Positions 1-8,529 of a DNA stretch of 64,000 bases are shown here, piece by piece; the first letter of the stretch is position 1; each line of letters begins with the position of its first letter. The DNA comes from Chryseotalea sp. WA131a (lineage in GTDB: Bacteria; Bacteroidota; Bacteroidia; Cytophagales; Cyclobacteriaceae). The position numbers and the translations under genes are program-made. The stretch is taken from contig CP073016.1 in assembly GCA_025370075.1 (NCBI GenBank), positions 3,844,001 through 3,908,000 on the forward strand. The letters run 5' to 3'. The notes below the pieces were generated by a model, which was not told the DNA's origin, did no database searches, and was given only the letters and a program-made list of their open reading frames with translations.

Positions 1-2300
1 GCATACGAGATCGCCAAAATGCTGGCGCTGCCCCACGGTGCTGCTGACACTGCAGAGATTGCTTCAGTACCACCTGTTTTTACGACTGCATGACCAGGCA
101 AAAACGGTTTCAATTTATCGTTCACACAAATCGGGCCCATGCCTGGGCCACCGCCACCGTGTGGAATGCAAAATGTTTTGTGCAAGTTTAAGTGACACAC
201 ATCGGCACCGATGTTGGCGGGCGATGTCAAACCTACTTGTGCATTCATGTTTGCGCCATCCATGTACACCAAGCCACCGTTATTGTGAATAATTTCACAG
301 ATGTCGGTGATGGCCTCTTCAAACACACCATGTGTGGATGGATAGGTGACCATTAAGCAAGACAGGCGGCCTTTGTATTGTTCCGCTTTTGCTTTCAAAT
401 CAGCCACGTCCACTTTTCCTTCTTCGTCTGATTTGGTTACAATTACTTCCATGCCTGCCATTACAGCGCTGGCCGGATTGGTGCCATGCGCAGATGATGG
501 AATGAGTGCAATGTTACGATGATGGTCGCCACGGTTTTGATGATAGGCACGAATCACCAGCAAGCCAGCGTACTCACCTTGTGCACCACTATTGGGCTGC
601 AACGATACACCTGTGAAGCCCGTAATTTCTTTCAACCAATTTTCTAAGTTGGTGATCATTTCGGCATAGCCTTCGGTTTGGTTGCTTGGCGCGAAAGGAT
701 GAATTTGTCCGAGTTCAGGCCACGTAACTGGAATCATTTCGGTGGTGGCATTTAATTTCATGGTACAAGAGCCTAACGAAATCATGGAGTGCACCATCGA
801 CAAATCTTTGTTCTCTAATTTTTTGAGGTAGCGAAGCATTTCGTGCTCGCTGTGGTGAGAGTTGAAAACAGGGTGGGTTAAAAAGGAAGTACTTCTCCTT
901 AGTGATGCTGACCAATCAATCCCAAGCTTTCCTTCTTGAAGTTTTAAATTAACTGAATTCTTTCCGATAGACTCCGTCAAAATAGCGAGAATATTTTTCA
1001 GGCTCGCTAGGGAAGTCGTTTCGTCCAAAGAAATACCGATTGTTCCATCTGAAAAGTAACGGAAGTTAACACCGTGTTCCTCCGCGATTGACCTTACTTT
1101 ATTTGAGTCAATCCCTGAAATTTTCAAGGTGTCAAAATAGTTCTTATTCAACTGCTTGAAACCTAATGCCTCAATGCCCGATGCCACTAACTTCGTCAAT
1201 CCATGTATCCTCCCTGCAATTTTTTTCAACCCCTCCGGTCCATGATACACAGCATACATACCCGCCATAACCGATAACAAAACCTGAGCAGTACAAATAT
1301 TGGAAGTAGCTTTTTCTCTGCGGATGTGTTGCTCGCGTGTTTGCAAGGCCATCCGGTAACCGGGGTTGCCTTGCGCATCTTGCGAGATGCCAATAATGCG
1401 GCCCGGCATTTGTCTTTTAAACTCATCTTTGGTAGCAAAGAACGCAGCATGCGGCCCACCAAAGCCCATGGGCACACCAAATCGTTGAGAAGAACCCACC
1501 ACCACATCAGCGCCCATTTCGCCAGGCGATTTCATCAACACCAAACTCATCAAGTCGGCACCCATTACAACAAAAACTTCTTTTTCGTGAGCCGATTCGA
1601 TAAACGCGCTATAATCCTTTATCTCACCGTTGTTGTTGGGGTTTTGAATATAAACTGCAAACAAATTGGCATCAGTAATGTCCAATTTCGATACATCGCC
1701 CTCTACCAATTCAACGCCAATGGGAGCCGAACGTGTTTTCAACAAATCGATTACCTGCGGAAAGGTATTTTCATCCACAAAAAATTTATGTGAATTTTTC
1801 TTGGAAGATTTTTTGGAAGCATGCAACAAGTGCAAGGCTTCTGCGGCAGCGGTGGCTTCGTCCAATAGCGAGGCATTGGCAATTTCCATTCCCGTCAGGT
1901 CAATGATCATGGTTTGATAGTTGATCAACGCTTCCATACGCCCTTGCGCAATCTCTGCTTGGTAAGGAGTGTAGGCCGTGTACCATCCTGGGTTTTCTAA
2001 AATATTGCGAAGGATAACGGTTGGCGTAATGCAATTATAATAGCCCGTGCCGATGTAAGACTTGTAGATTTTATTTTTCGATACGGTTTTTTTGAAGTTA
2101 TTCAAAAACTCATACTCCGATTGTGCGGCAGGCAAGTTCAAAGGTTTTTTCAACCTAATATTGCTGGGCACTGTTTGGTCAATCAGTTCATCCACTGATT
2201 TTGCTTTTACCACTTTTAGCATCTCTGCAATTTGCTTTGCATCGGGTGCGTTGTGGCGGCTTTCAAATTTTTCGGAGTAGGTGGGATTTATATTATTCAT
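1..2300 (-). CDS. gcvP: Glycine dehydrogenase (decarboxylating), P-protein, 3' end cut by window edge
   Basis: P-protein of the glycine cleavage system: it decarboxylates glycine using pyridoxal phosphate and passes the aminomethyl group to the lipoyl H-protein. The reading frame runs open from the ATG at 2300 to the left edge, giving about 766 residues of a family that is usually about 950, so the C-terminus lies outside. The PLP-binding lysine is in the motif LHKTFCIPHGGGGPGMGP (Lys708), a glycine-rich hallmark of the family. The N-terminal half carries family motifs such as IGTGYYNCITP and GGPHAAFFA. No other gcv genes are adjacent, so this is the usual stand-alone bacteroidetal gcvP. No glycine-riboswitch-like structure is visible in the upstream gap. 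Confidence 0.97.
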   Translation of the reverse strand, partial: MNNINPTYSEKFESRHNAPDAKQIAEMLKVVKAKSVDELIDQTVPSNIRLKKPLNLPAAQSEYEFLNNFKKTVSKNKIYKSYIGTGYYNCITPTVILRNILENPGWYTAYTPYQAEIAQGRMEALINYQTMIIDLTGMEIANASLLDEATAAAEALHLLHASKKSSKKNSHKFFVDENTFPQVIDLLKTRSAPIGVELVEGDVSKLDITDANLFAVYIQNPNNNGEIKDYSAFIESAHEKEVFVVMGADLMSLVLMKSPGEMGADVVVGSSQRFGVPMGFGGPHAAFFATKDEFKRQMPGRIIGISQDAQGNPGYRMALQTREQHIRREKATSNICTAQVLLSVMAGMYAVYHGPEGLKKIAGRIHGLTKLVASGIEALGFKQLNKNYFDTLKISGIDSNKVRSIAEEHGVNFRYFSDGTIGISLDETTSLASLKNILAILTESIGKNSVNLKLQEGKLGIDWSASLRRSTSFLTHPVFNSHHSEHEMLRYLKKLENKDLSMVHSMISLGSCTMKLNATTEMIPVTWPELGQIHPFAPSNQTEGYAEMITNLENWLKEITGFTGVSLQPNSGAQGEYAGLLVIRAYHQNRGDHHRNIALIPSSAHGTNPASAVMAGMEVIVTKSDEEGKVDVADLKAKAEQYKGRLSCLMVTYPSTHGVFEEAITDICEIIHNNGGLVYMDGANMNAQVGLTSPANIGADVCHLNLHKTFCIPHGGGGPGMGPICVNDKLKPFLPGHAVVKTGGTEAISAVSAAPWGSASILAISY

Positions 2301-2334
2301 CGATGTGCTTTTATGAAGCATTAACAAACTATTT

Positions 2335-2386
2335 AATTCAAAGTTCAAGATTCAAAATGGACTGATCCAATCTTGAACCTTGAATT
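2335..2386. repeat. Imperfect inverted repeat between ndk and gcvP
   Basis: Arms of 17 bases at 2335-2351 and 2370-2386 match at 16 of 17 positions around an 18-base loop. The arms are built of drifting TTCAA/TTGAA units. It lies just past the end of ndk and could act as a transcript-end hairpin or be one of the short interspersed repeats seen elsewhere in this window. Confidence 0.6.
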
Positions 2387-2400
2387 TTTAATCTTGCATT

Positions 2401-2820
2401 CTAAAATCGTTCAAACTGAGAGAAGAAGAAGTTGCCTTCAATCTCTGCATTGGTATCTGAATCAGAGCCGTGTATGGCATTGGCATCAATGGATTTGGCA
2501 AACAACGCGCGAATAGTGCCTGGTGCGGCCTTCTTTGGGTCTGTAGCTCCAATCAAGGCTCTAAAGTCTTCCACTGCGTTATCTTTTTCCAAAATCATGG
2601 GCACAATAGGGCCAGATGACATATAGCTCACCAATTCGCCATAAAAAGGGCGGGCTTTGTGGATTTCATAAAACTTGCCGGCCAGTTCGCTGCTCAACCG
2701 TGTTTTCTTCATCGCAACAATGCGAAAGCCTGCTTCTTCGATCATTTTTGTAATTGCGCCAATGTTGCCAGCCGTGGTTGCATCTGGCTTTAACATGGTA
2801 AACGTTCTATTTCCTGCCAT
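2401..2820 (-). CDS. ndk: Nucleoside diphosphate kinase
   Basis: Transfers the gamma phosphate between nucleoside triphosphates and diphosphates through a phospho-histidine, balancing NTP and dNTP pools in the cytoplasm. The 139-residue length is typical. The catalytic histidine is His117 in NAIHGSDS, and the N-terminal TMLKPDAT motif with Lys11 is present. It is transcribed in the same direction as gcvP but separated by a hairpin. A perfect TAnnTTTG promoter element lies at 2863-2870 on the same strand, which gives a leader of roughly 35 to 40 bases. Confidence 0.98.
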   Translation of the reverse strand: MAGNRTFTMLKPDATTAGNIGAITKMIEEAGFRIVAMKKTRLSSELAGKFYEIHKARPFYGELVSYMSSGPIVPMILEKDNAVEDFRALIGATDPKKAAPGTIRALFAKSIDANAIHGSDSDTNAEIEGNFFFSQFERF

Positions 2821-2862
2821 TTTGTGTGTTTTTAGTAGTTTTTAGCTTAAATAATTTGGCCG

Positions 2863-2870
2863 CAAAAGTA
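2863..2870 (-). promoter_or_regulatory. Bacteroidota -7 element for ndk
   Basis: The minus strand reads TACTTTTG, a perfect match to the Bacteroidota sigma-A -7 consensus TAnnTTTG. It lies 43 bases before the ndk start. No convincing -33 TTTG was found at the expected distance. Confidence 0.6.
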
Positions 2871-2915
2871 TCAAAAGAACCCATATCAATGAAGCCTCAA
2901 TCCCAAATCATTGAT

Positions 2916-2923
2916 TATTTTTG
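2916..2923 (+). promoter_or_regulatory. Bacteroidota -7 element for the nrnA-like gene
   Basis: TATTTTTG matches TAnnTTTG exactly and ends 11 bases before the chosen ATG at 2935, so the leader would be only a few bases long. Confidence 0.55.
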
Positions 2924-2934
2924 CGCCCTTATTC

Positions 2935-3957
2935 ATGACAAATCTCCCCGCGCTTAAATCTTTATTGGAAACTCCGCAAACTGTGGTAATTGTTACCCAC
3001 TTTAAACCGGATGCCGATGCCCTTGGGTCATCGCTAGGCTTGGCGGGTTTTTTGGTAAAAAAGGGTCATCAGGTTTCCGTTATCTCGCCCAGCGATTATC
3101 CGGATTTTTTGGATTGGATGCCGGGCAAAGAAATGGTGACGGCCTTATCAAAAGAATCGAAACGAGGCGAGAAAAAAGCCGCTGAATTGATTGAAAAAGC
3201 AACGCTTATTTTTTGTTTGGATTTTTCGAGCTTGAAACGCATTAACGAAGTCGGGCCAATGGTGGAAAAATCATTGGCCGTAAAGGTGATGATCGATCAC
3301 CACCTAGAGCCAGAGGATTTTACTGTATTCAAAAAATGGAAAGTCTCTGCAGCTTCCACCGCTCAGTTGATTTTTGAACTGATCGAGGAGTTGGGTGAAA
3401 AGGAATTCATCGATGAAAAAATTGCCAACTGTTTGTATGCTGGCTTGATGACCGACACCGGTGGATTTCGGCATAACAATACCACACACAAGGAATTTGA
3501 AGTGGCGGCAGAACTCGTGAGCCGCGGTGCAAACCCCAGTGAAGTGGCCAAACAAATTTATGATACCAATTCATTGGTGCGCCTACGCCTTACGGGATAT
3601 GCACTCAGCGAAAAATTAGTAGTGCTGCCCGAGTTTAGAACGGCCTATATGATGCTTAGCCAACAAGAGCTTAGAAAATTTGGCTCTCAAACGGGTGATA
3701 CAGAAGGGCTAGTGAATTATGGTCTCTCTATAAAAGGTATCAAGATGGCCGTACTGATGTACGACCGTGGCGAAGAAATAAAACTATCGTTTCGGTCGTT
3801 AGCAGATTTTGATGTAAATGCATTGGCACGCAAACATTTTGAAGGTGGAGGCCATAAAAATGCCTCTGGTGGCCAATCTAAATTGAGTTTAGACGATACA
3901 TTAAAGAAATTTTTGTCAATTTTGCCAGAATATAAAAACAAATTAAACCAAGATTAA
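2935..3957 (+). CDS. DHH-family phosphoesterase, NrnA-like (nanoRNase / pAp phosphatase)
   Basis: Probable cytoplasmic enzyme that degrades very short oligoribonucleotides or 3'-phosphoadenosine 5'-phosphate. The 340-residue protein shows the DHH-superfamily order: HFKPDADALG near residues 22-31, a metal aspartate in CLDFSS (Asp96), the namesake DHH at 121-123, DTGGFRH near 164, and the C-terminal DHHA1 signature FEGGGHKNASGG. The ATG at 2935 was chosen over the upstream TTG at 2911 because the upstream extension overlaps the promoter element. It leads a run of same-strand genes. NrnA activity is inferred from family membership; a role only in pAp hydrolysis is possible. Confidence 0.9.
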   Translation: MTNLPALKSLLETPQTVVIVTHFKPDADALGSSLGLAGFLVKKGHQVSVISPSDYPDFLDWMPGKEMVTALSKESKRGEKKAAELIEKATLIFCLDFSSLKRINEVGPMVEKSLAVKVMIDHHLEPEDFTVFKKWKVSAASTAQLIFELIEELGEKEFIDEKIANCLYAGLMTDTGGFRHNNTTHKEFEVAAELVSRGANPSEVAKQIYDTNSLVRLRLTGYALSEKLVVLPEFRTAYMMLSQQELRKFGSQTGDTEGLVNYGLSIKGIKMAVLMYDRGEEIKLSFRSLADFDVNALARKHFEGGGHKNASGGQSKLSLDDTLKKFLSILPEYKNKLNQD

Positions 3958-3967
3958 CGACTACCTG

Positions 3968-4894
3968 ATGAAAAATTACCTTGTTGCCTCCCTATTGATT
4001 TTAACAGTATTGGCTTCCTGCACCAACTCTAAAGAAACCATGTCAGGATTTAAATATACGTTGCTGCGCGAAGGTAAAGGAGCAAAGGTAGATTCAGGAA
4101 AATATGCAGTAGTGTCATTTTATTTTAAAGATGGCAAAGACTCCATTTGGAACGACACGCGCAAAACTGGTTACCCGGGTGTGATATTGATAGGTGGTGA
4201 TGCTTTTATAAAAGGCGATGCAGTAATGGAAGTGTTAAAAAAATTGACCAAGGGAGATAGTGTAACTTTCAATGTAAAGGCCAAAACCCTCTTTCAAAAT
4301 ACTTTTCGCCAAAACATACCGTTTGGCATCGACACTGCTCAACTCTTCACCTTCAACATAGGCGTGCAGGACATTATTGATGAAGAAGGAAAAAACAAAC
4401 TGCAACAGGATTTGATAGCAAAGGAAAACGCCAAAATGTTGAAAGATCAACAGGAACAGTTTGCGAAAGACACGGTCTTGATTGATGATTATTTGAAATC
4501 AAAAAATGTAAGTGCTCTTAAGACAGCATCTGGGCTTCGCTACGTGATTACTCAAGAAGGCAAAGGCGAGAATGCAAAAGCTGGCCAAAAAGTACAGGTA
4601 AACTATTGCGGATATTTATTGAATGGTAAGTATTTTGATTGTAGCACAGAAGCTGCCGCAAAAGAGCATGGTGTTTTTTCGGAAGGAAGAAAGCCTTATT
4701 TGCCGCTGGATGGACAACAGCAATTGATTCCGGGTATGGAAGAAGCCATCCGGTTGATGAACAAAGGGGCAAAAATCACGGTATATATTCCTTCAACGCT
4801 TGCTTATGGAAATCAAAGAAGAAGTGCCGACATTATTGAAAACTCAATTTTAGTATTTGATATGGAAATGTTGGATATTGAAAAAACAAAATGA
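3968..4894 (+). CDS. FKBP-type peptidyl-prolyl isomerase lipoprotein (first of three)
   Basis: Exported lipoprotein (signal peptide with lipobox LASC, Cys18) of 308 residues. It appears to have two FKBP-like halves. The C-terminal half is clear: VQVNYCGYLLNGKYFD, a central LIPGMEEAIRLMNKG and a closing LVFDMEMLDI. The N-terminal half is degenerate. A role as periplasmic or surface foldase is inferred; such proteins in Bacteroidota include GldI of the gliding apparatus, but nothing here proves that link. It overlaps the next gene by four bases (ATGA), so the trio is probably co-transcribed. Confidence 0.88.
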   Translation: MKNYLVASLLILTVLASCTNSKETMSGFKYTLLREGKGAKVDSGKYAVVSFYFKDGKDSIWNDTRKTGYPGVILIGGDAFIKGDAVMEVLKKLTKGDSVTFNVKAKTLFQNTFRQNIPFGIDTAQLFTFNIGVQDIIDEEGKNKLQQDLIAKENAKMLKDQQEQFAKDTVLIDDYLKSKNVSALKTASGLRYVITQEGKGENAKAGQKVQVNYCGYLLNGKYFDCSTEAAAKEHGVFSEGRKPYLPLDGQQQLIPGMEEAIRLMNKGAKITVYIPSTLAYGNQRRSADIIENSILVFDMEMLDIEKTK

Positions 4895-5775
4895 TTATGG
4901 TAAGAAAACAATGGTTTTTAATTTTTTTGATTGGAGTTTTATTTTCGTGCACAACGGATGTGCCGCCAGGCCCAAGTTTTGATGAGCAGCTAGAAAAAGA
5001 CATTGCAACCATTGACGATTACTTGGCAAAGAATGGGATTAATGCAATTAAAGACACTACTGGAGTTAGATATGTAATCAATTCTGTAGGCTCTGGAGAA
5101 GTGCCTAGTGCTACAAGCATAATTTATGTTAGCATAAAAGAAACCGTTATGAGCACGGGCAAAGTATATCGTGATTTTAAAGATCAGTATGGACGCGGCC
5201 AATTGGGAGATCCCAATTCAGTTTTCCCAGCCTTTCAAATCGTGTTGCCAAAAGTTAAGAAAGGCAGTGATGTTACCATTTATTCTCCTTCTGGCTATGC
5301 CTATGGAGGGTCAAGTTCATCGGACGGTAACTTGCCAGCAAACGCCAACATTATTTTTAATGTAAAACTGCTAGATGAACCGACACAGTTTAAAATTGAC
5401 ACAACAGCTATTCAAGCATATATCACTACAAAAGGAATTACGGGGGTTACAAAGGATCCTAGTGGCTTGAGATATGTAATCACTTCTCTGGGAACGGGAG
5501 CAAAACCTTTGGCCTCCAGCAGAATTAGTTTTAATTATATAGGCAAATTACTTACAACCGAGGCTATTTTTGATCAATCTGCAAGTACAGCATCCGCACC
5601 ATTAAATTCATTGATTCAAGGTTTTCAGATTGGGATGCAACAATTGCCTACTGGAAGCAAGGCGGTGTTTTATATTCCATCATCGTTAGGTTATGGACCT
5701 TCGGGTGATAGTAGAGGTGTAATTCCAAGCAACTCCAATCTTATCTTTGAAGTAGAATTGGTATCGGTAAATTAA
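4891..5775 (+). CDS. Tandem FKBP-like lipoprotein (second of three)
   Basis: Lipoprotein of 294 residues with a lipobox ending at Cys20. Two repeats are visible, each beginning with an IDDYL- or IQAYI-type helix, then a GVRYVI/GLRYVI strand and an FKBP-like core (ISFNYIGKLL, LIQGFQIGMQQLPTGSK, IPSNSNLIFEVELV). Several residues of the canonical FKBP proline-binding pocket are not evident, so isomerase activity is uncertain. The start overlaps the previous stop codon; an alternative ATG lies at 4897. It is similar in plan to both neighbours and looks like a duplicate. Confidence 0.82.
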   Translation: MIMVRKQWFLIFLIGVLFSCTTDVPPGPSFDEQLEKDIATIDDYLAKNGINAIKDTTGVRYVINSVGSGEVPSATSIIYVSIKETVMSTGKVYRDFKDQYGRGQLGDPNSVFPAFQIVLPKVKKGSDVTIYSPSGYAYGGSSSSDGNLPANANIIFNVKLLDEPTQFKIDTTAIQAYITTKGITGVTKDPSGLRYVITSLGTGAKPLASSRISFNYIGKLLTTEAIFDQSASTASAPLNSLIQGFQIGMQQLPTGSKAVFYIPSSLGYGPSGDSRGVIPSNSNLIFEVELVSVN

Positions 5776-5786
5776 ATTTTTACCAA

Positions 5787-6671
5787 ATGAAGACGGTCGC
5801 ATTTTTTTTGATCGGTCTTGTGGTAGCAACTGGCTGCCAAAAAGAAGTTGCCATTGTTCCCTATCAAGAGCAACTTGAAAATGATGTAGCGACCATCGAC
5901 AGCTATCTAAATGCCCAAGGAATTTCGGCCGAGAAAGATTCTACCGGAAACTTACGTTTTGTAGTAACCCTTCCGACCAATGGACGAAAGCCCGTTTTGG
6001 TTGACTCTATTCGGGTTAACTATTCTTACTCTGTTTTGAAGAATAATACGCTTTCGGCAACCACTACATCCGCTGCTCCTATCTCGTTTTTATTGGAAAG
6101 TCTAATTCAAGGATGGAAAAAAATCATTCCTTTGGTGGGGGAGGGCAGTAAGGTAACCATTTATGTTCCGTCTGGACTCGCGTATGGTGCCTTCCAACAA
6201 GGCAGAATTCCACCCAACTCAAATCTTGTTTTTGATGTAGAGTTGGTTAAAGTCATTCCAGAATTTTCGCGCCAACTGAATAAGGACATTGCCTTAATCG
6301 ATACGCTTTTAAAAAAACAAAATATTGCCAATCAAAAAGATTTATCTGGCGTTCGATATATTATTTTAAACACAGGTGCGGGCGCGGTGACTAGCTTGTC
6401 AGACACTGTTAGCATTACCTATACCGGGAGATTTTTGTCCGATAACACCTTATTTGATCAAGCGACCACTCCTAAAAAATACTTGTTGAGCAAAACCATC
6501 CGCTCATGGCAGATAGGCATTTTGCAACTGCAAAAGGGAGGAAGTGTTCGTGTTTACTCCCCTTCCGGATTGGCATTTGGTGCATACGGAACAACCAAAA
6601 CTCAAGTGCCAGTTCCACCATCTACGAATGTTATCTACGACATTCAGTTGGTTGACATAAAAAAGAATTGA
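5787..6671 (+). CDS. Tandem FKBP-like lipoprotein (third of three)
   Basis: Lipoprotein of 294 residues with a signal peptide ending VATGC (Cys17). As in the preceding gene there are two FKBP-like repeats: the first ends with a YVPSGLAYGAF segment and PNSNLVFDVELV, the second with IRSWQIGILQLQKGGSVRVY and PSTNVIYDIQLV. The linker helices (VATIDSYL, IALIDTLL) repeat those of the upstream paralogue. It follows its neighbour by 11 bases and runs directly into the next gene. Function beyond the FKBP fold is not known from the sequence. Confidence 0.82.
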   Translation: MKTVAFFLIGLVVATGCQKEVAIVPYQEQLENDVATIDSYLNAQGISAEKDSTGNLRFVVTLPTNGRKPVLVDSIRVNYSYSVLKNNTLSATTTSAAPISFLLESLIQGWKKIIPLVGEGSKVTIYVPSGLAYGAFQQGRIPPNSNLVFDVELVKVIPEFSRQLNKDIALIDTLLKKQNIANQKDLSGVRYIILNTGAGAVTSLSDTVSITYTGRFLSDNTLFDQATTPKKYLLSKTIRSWQIGILQLQKGGSVRVYSPSGLAFGAYGTTKTQVPVPPSTNVIYDIQLVDIKKN

Positions 6672-7252
6672 TTGTGGAATATTGTTTCGCCACCAACAAT
6701 CAGCATAAAATACAAGAAGTAAAAGAGCTGGTAGGTTCGTCCATTTCCATTCTTTCCTTGCAAGATATCGGCTGCCATGAGGAATTGAAAGAAGAACATC
6801 CCACGATTGAGGGCAATTCATTACAGAAAGCCAGATATGTTTTTTCGCAGTATCACATTCCTTGTTTTGCAGATGATAGTGGGCTTGAGGTTGTGGCCCT
6901 GAATGGAGAGCCAGGTGTTCATTCTGCCTATTATAGTGGCAGCCGCGATTTCAATTCTAATATTGCGCTTGTCTTAAAAAAATTGCAAGGAAGAAGCAAT
7001 CGCAAGGCACACTTCAAAACAGTTATTACACTTGTAGCGCCAGCCATTCAAAAGCAATTTGAAGGAATCTTGAAAGGTCAAATCCTAGTCGAGAAAAGAG
7101 GAGAGCAAGGCTTTGGCTACGACCCCATTTTTTTGCCTGATGGATATCAAAAAACATTGGCCGAAATATCGCTTACAGAGAAAAACAAAATCAGTCATCG
7201 CGCCCAAGCGGTTGATAAACTAATTATGTTTTTAAAGAGCAATTTTTCTTAG
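6668..7252 (+). CDS. rdgB: Non-canonical purine NTP pyrophosphatase, RdgB/HAM1 family
   Basis: House-cleaning enzyme that hydrolyses dITP, ITP and XTP to monophosphates and pyrophosphate, keeping deaminated purines out of nucleic acids. The family motifs are present in order: CFATNNQHKIQE near the N-terminus, FADDSGLEV, GEPGVHSAYYSG, GFGYDPIF and the C-terminal SHRAQAV. Length (about 194) is typical. The start is not an ATG: TTG at 6668 overlaps the previous stop codon, and GTG at 6674 is an equally possible start that places the CFATNN strand at the usual distance. Translational coupling to the FKBP genes is likely. Confidence 0.93.
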   Translation: MIVEYCFATNNQHKIQEVKELVGSSISILSLQDIGCHEELKEEHPTIEGNSLQKARYVFSQYHIPCFADDSGLEVVALNGEPGVHSAYYSGSRDFNSNIALVLKKLQGRSNRKAHFKTVITLVAPAIQKQFEGILKGQILVEKRGEQGFGYDPIFLPDGYQKTLAEISLTEKNKISHRAQAVDKLIMFLKSNFS

Positions 7253-7284
7253 CTTTAAATTAGCAAAACCTAAATACTTTGTCC

Positions 7285-8529
7285 ATGATCCGATTCACCA
7301 TTTTGGTATTACTGGCTTTTTTGATTGCCTGCACGCCTGCCAAGAAAGAGCCTATTATGTGGAAGACCATTGAAAAAACCCTTCAGACAGAGTTGATTAC
7401 CATTGCCGATGGCGATACAATCTATCTTCCAGAGGGAAATTTTATGTTTACGAAGAGCCTAACCATGGATGGAAAAAAGAATGTGGTTATTATCGGGAAG
7501 GGTATGGATAAAACAATTCTAAGTTGGAGGAATCAAACAGAAGGTGCTGAAGGGTTGCATGTGAGCAATGGCCAAAACATTGTGCTCCAAGATTTTTCGG
7601 TGGAGGATGCAAAGGGTGACAATTTGAAAGTAAACGATACCAACGGATTGGTGCTACGCAGGATTCGCTCGGTTTGGGCCGATGGACCAAAAACAGAAAA
7701 CGGTGCGTATGCATTGTACCCTGTGTTGTGTAAAAATGTATTGATGGAAGAGTGCATTGCCATGGGCAGTTCGGATGCTGGCATTTATGTTGGCCAATCC
7801 GATTCGGTTATTATCCGAAACAACAAAGCCTACTGGAATGTAGCCGGTATCGAGGCAGAAAATTCAAAGTACGTGGAGATTTATGGAAACGAATCATATG
7901 AAAATACGGGTGGATTATTGGTGTTTGATTTGCCTGGTTTAACTAAATATGGCCATACCACGAAGGTCTATAATAACAATATTCACGACAACAATCATGA
8001 AAATTTTGCACAGAAAGGAAATGTTGTGGCAAGTATTCCGCCAGGCTGTGGCATGATGATTTTGGCCACCCACCATATTGCTATTTACGAAAACAAAATT
8101 TCCGATAACCGCTCGGTGGGACTGGCGGTAGTCAGTTATGAAATGGTGGCTGCGCTAAACAAAGATGAGGAAGAGCAAGCCAATTCTATTGGTGGTGTGC
8201 AAACCATCAATAACCGATATAAGGAAGATTCACTCTATAATCCATTTCCTCATACTGTGAGTATTCATAAAAACACATTTAAGAACAGTCATTGGTTCCC
8301 AACCATGCAAAGTGACATTGGCAAGTTGTTGCTAATGAAGTCGTTTATGAATCCGCCCGATATTTTATATGACGGAATTGAAAACCCAAAACAAAAGGAG
8401 CGCAACATTTGTATTGGCGAAAATGGGGAATTCTCTTTTATCAATTTAGATGCAGCCAACGATTTCAAGTCATTATCAAAAGACCCTGCACCTTTTTCCT
8501 GTAAGCAACTCTCGGTAAGCCTGCAATGA
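7285..8529 (+). CDS. Parallel beta-helix repeat lipoprotein (TIGR03805-like)
   Basis: Exported lipoprotein of 414 residues (lipobox LIAC, Cys16). The body is a right-handed parallel beta-helix: repeats such as GLHVSNGQNIVLQDFSVED, NVLMEECIAMGSSDAGIYVG, SVIIRNNKAYWNVAGIEAEN and YVEIYGNESYENTGGLLVF. The family is known to occur in two-gene pairs with the family of the next gene, and the pair is of unknown function. The ATG at 7285 was chosen over TTG at 7279. It overlaps the next gene by four bases. Such beta-helices often bind or cleave polysaccharide, but no catalytic residues can be named. Confidence 0.85.
   Translation: MIRFTILVLLAFLIACTPAKKEPIMWKTIEKTLQTELITIADGDTIYLPEGNFMFTKSLTMDGKKNVVIIGKGMDKTILSWRNQTEGAEGLHVSNGQNIVLQDFSVEDAKGDNLKVNDTNGLVLRRIRSVWADGPKTENGAYALYPVLCKNVLMEECIAMGSSDAGIYVGQSDSVIIRNNKAYWNVAGIEAENSKYVEIYGNESYENTGGLLVFDLPGLTKYGHTTKVYNNNIHDNNHENFAQKGNVVASIPPGCGMMILATHHIAIYENKISDNRSVGLAVVSYEMVAALNKDEEEQANSIGGVQTINNRYKEDSLYNPFPHTVSIHKNTFKNSHWFPTMQSDIGKLLLMKSFMNPPDILYDGIENPKQKERNICIGENGEFSFINLDAANDFKSLSKDPAPFSCKQLSVSLQ

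Noticed and set aside
1326..1793. 155-codon plus-strand ORF
   Set aside because: It lies opposite the gcvP coding sequence and its translation has no family resemblance; it is an antisense shadow.
2301..2400. Glycine riboswitch upstream of gcvP
   Set aside because: The gap is too short and holds only the TTCAA/TTGAA inverted repeat; no riboswitch core is recognisable.
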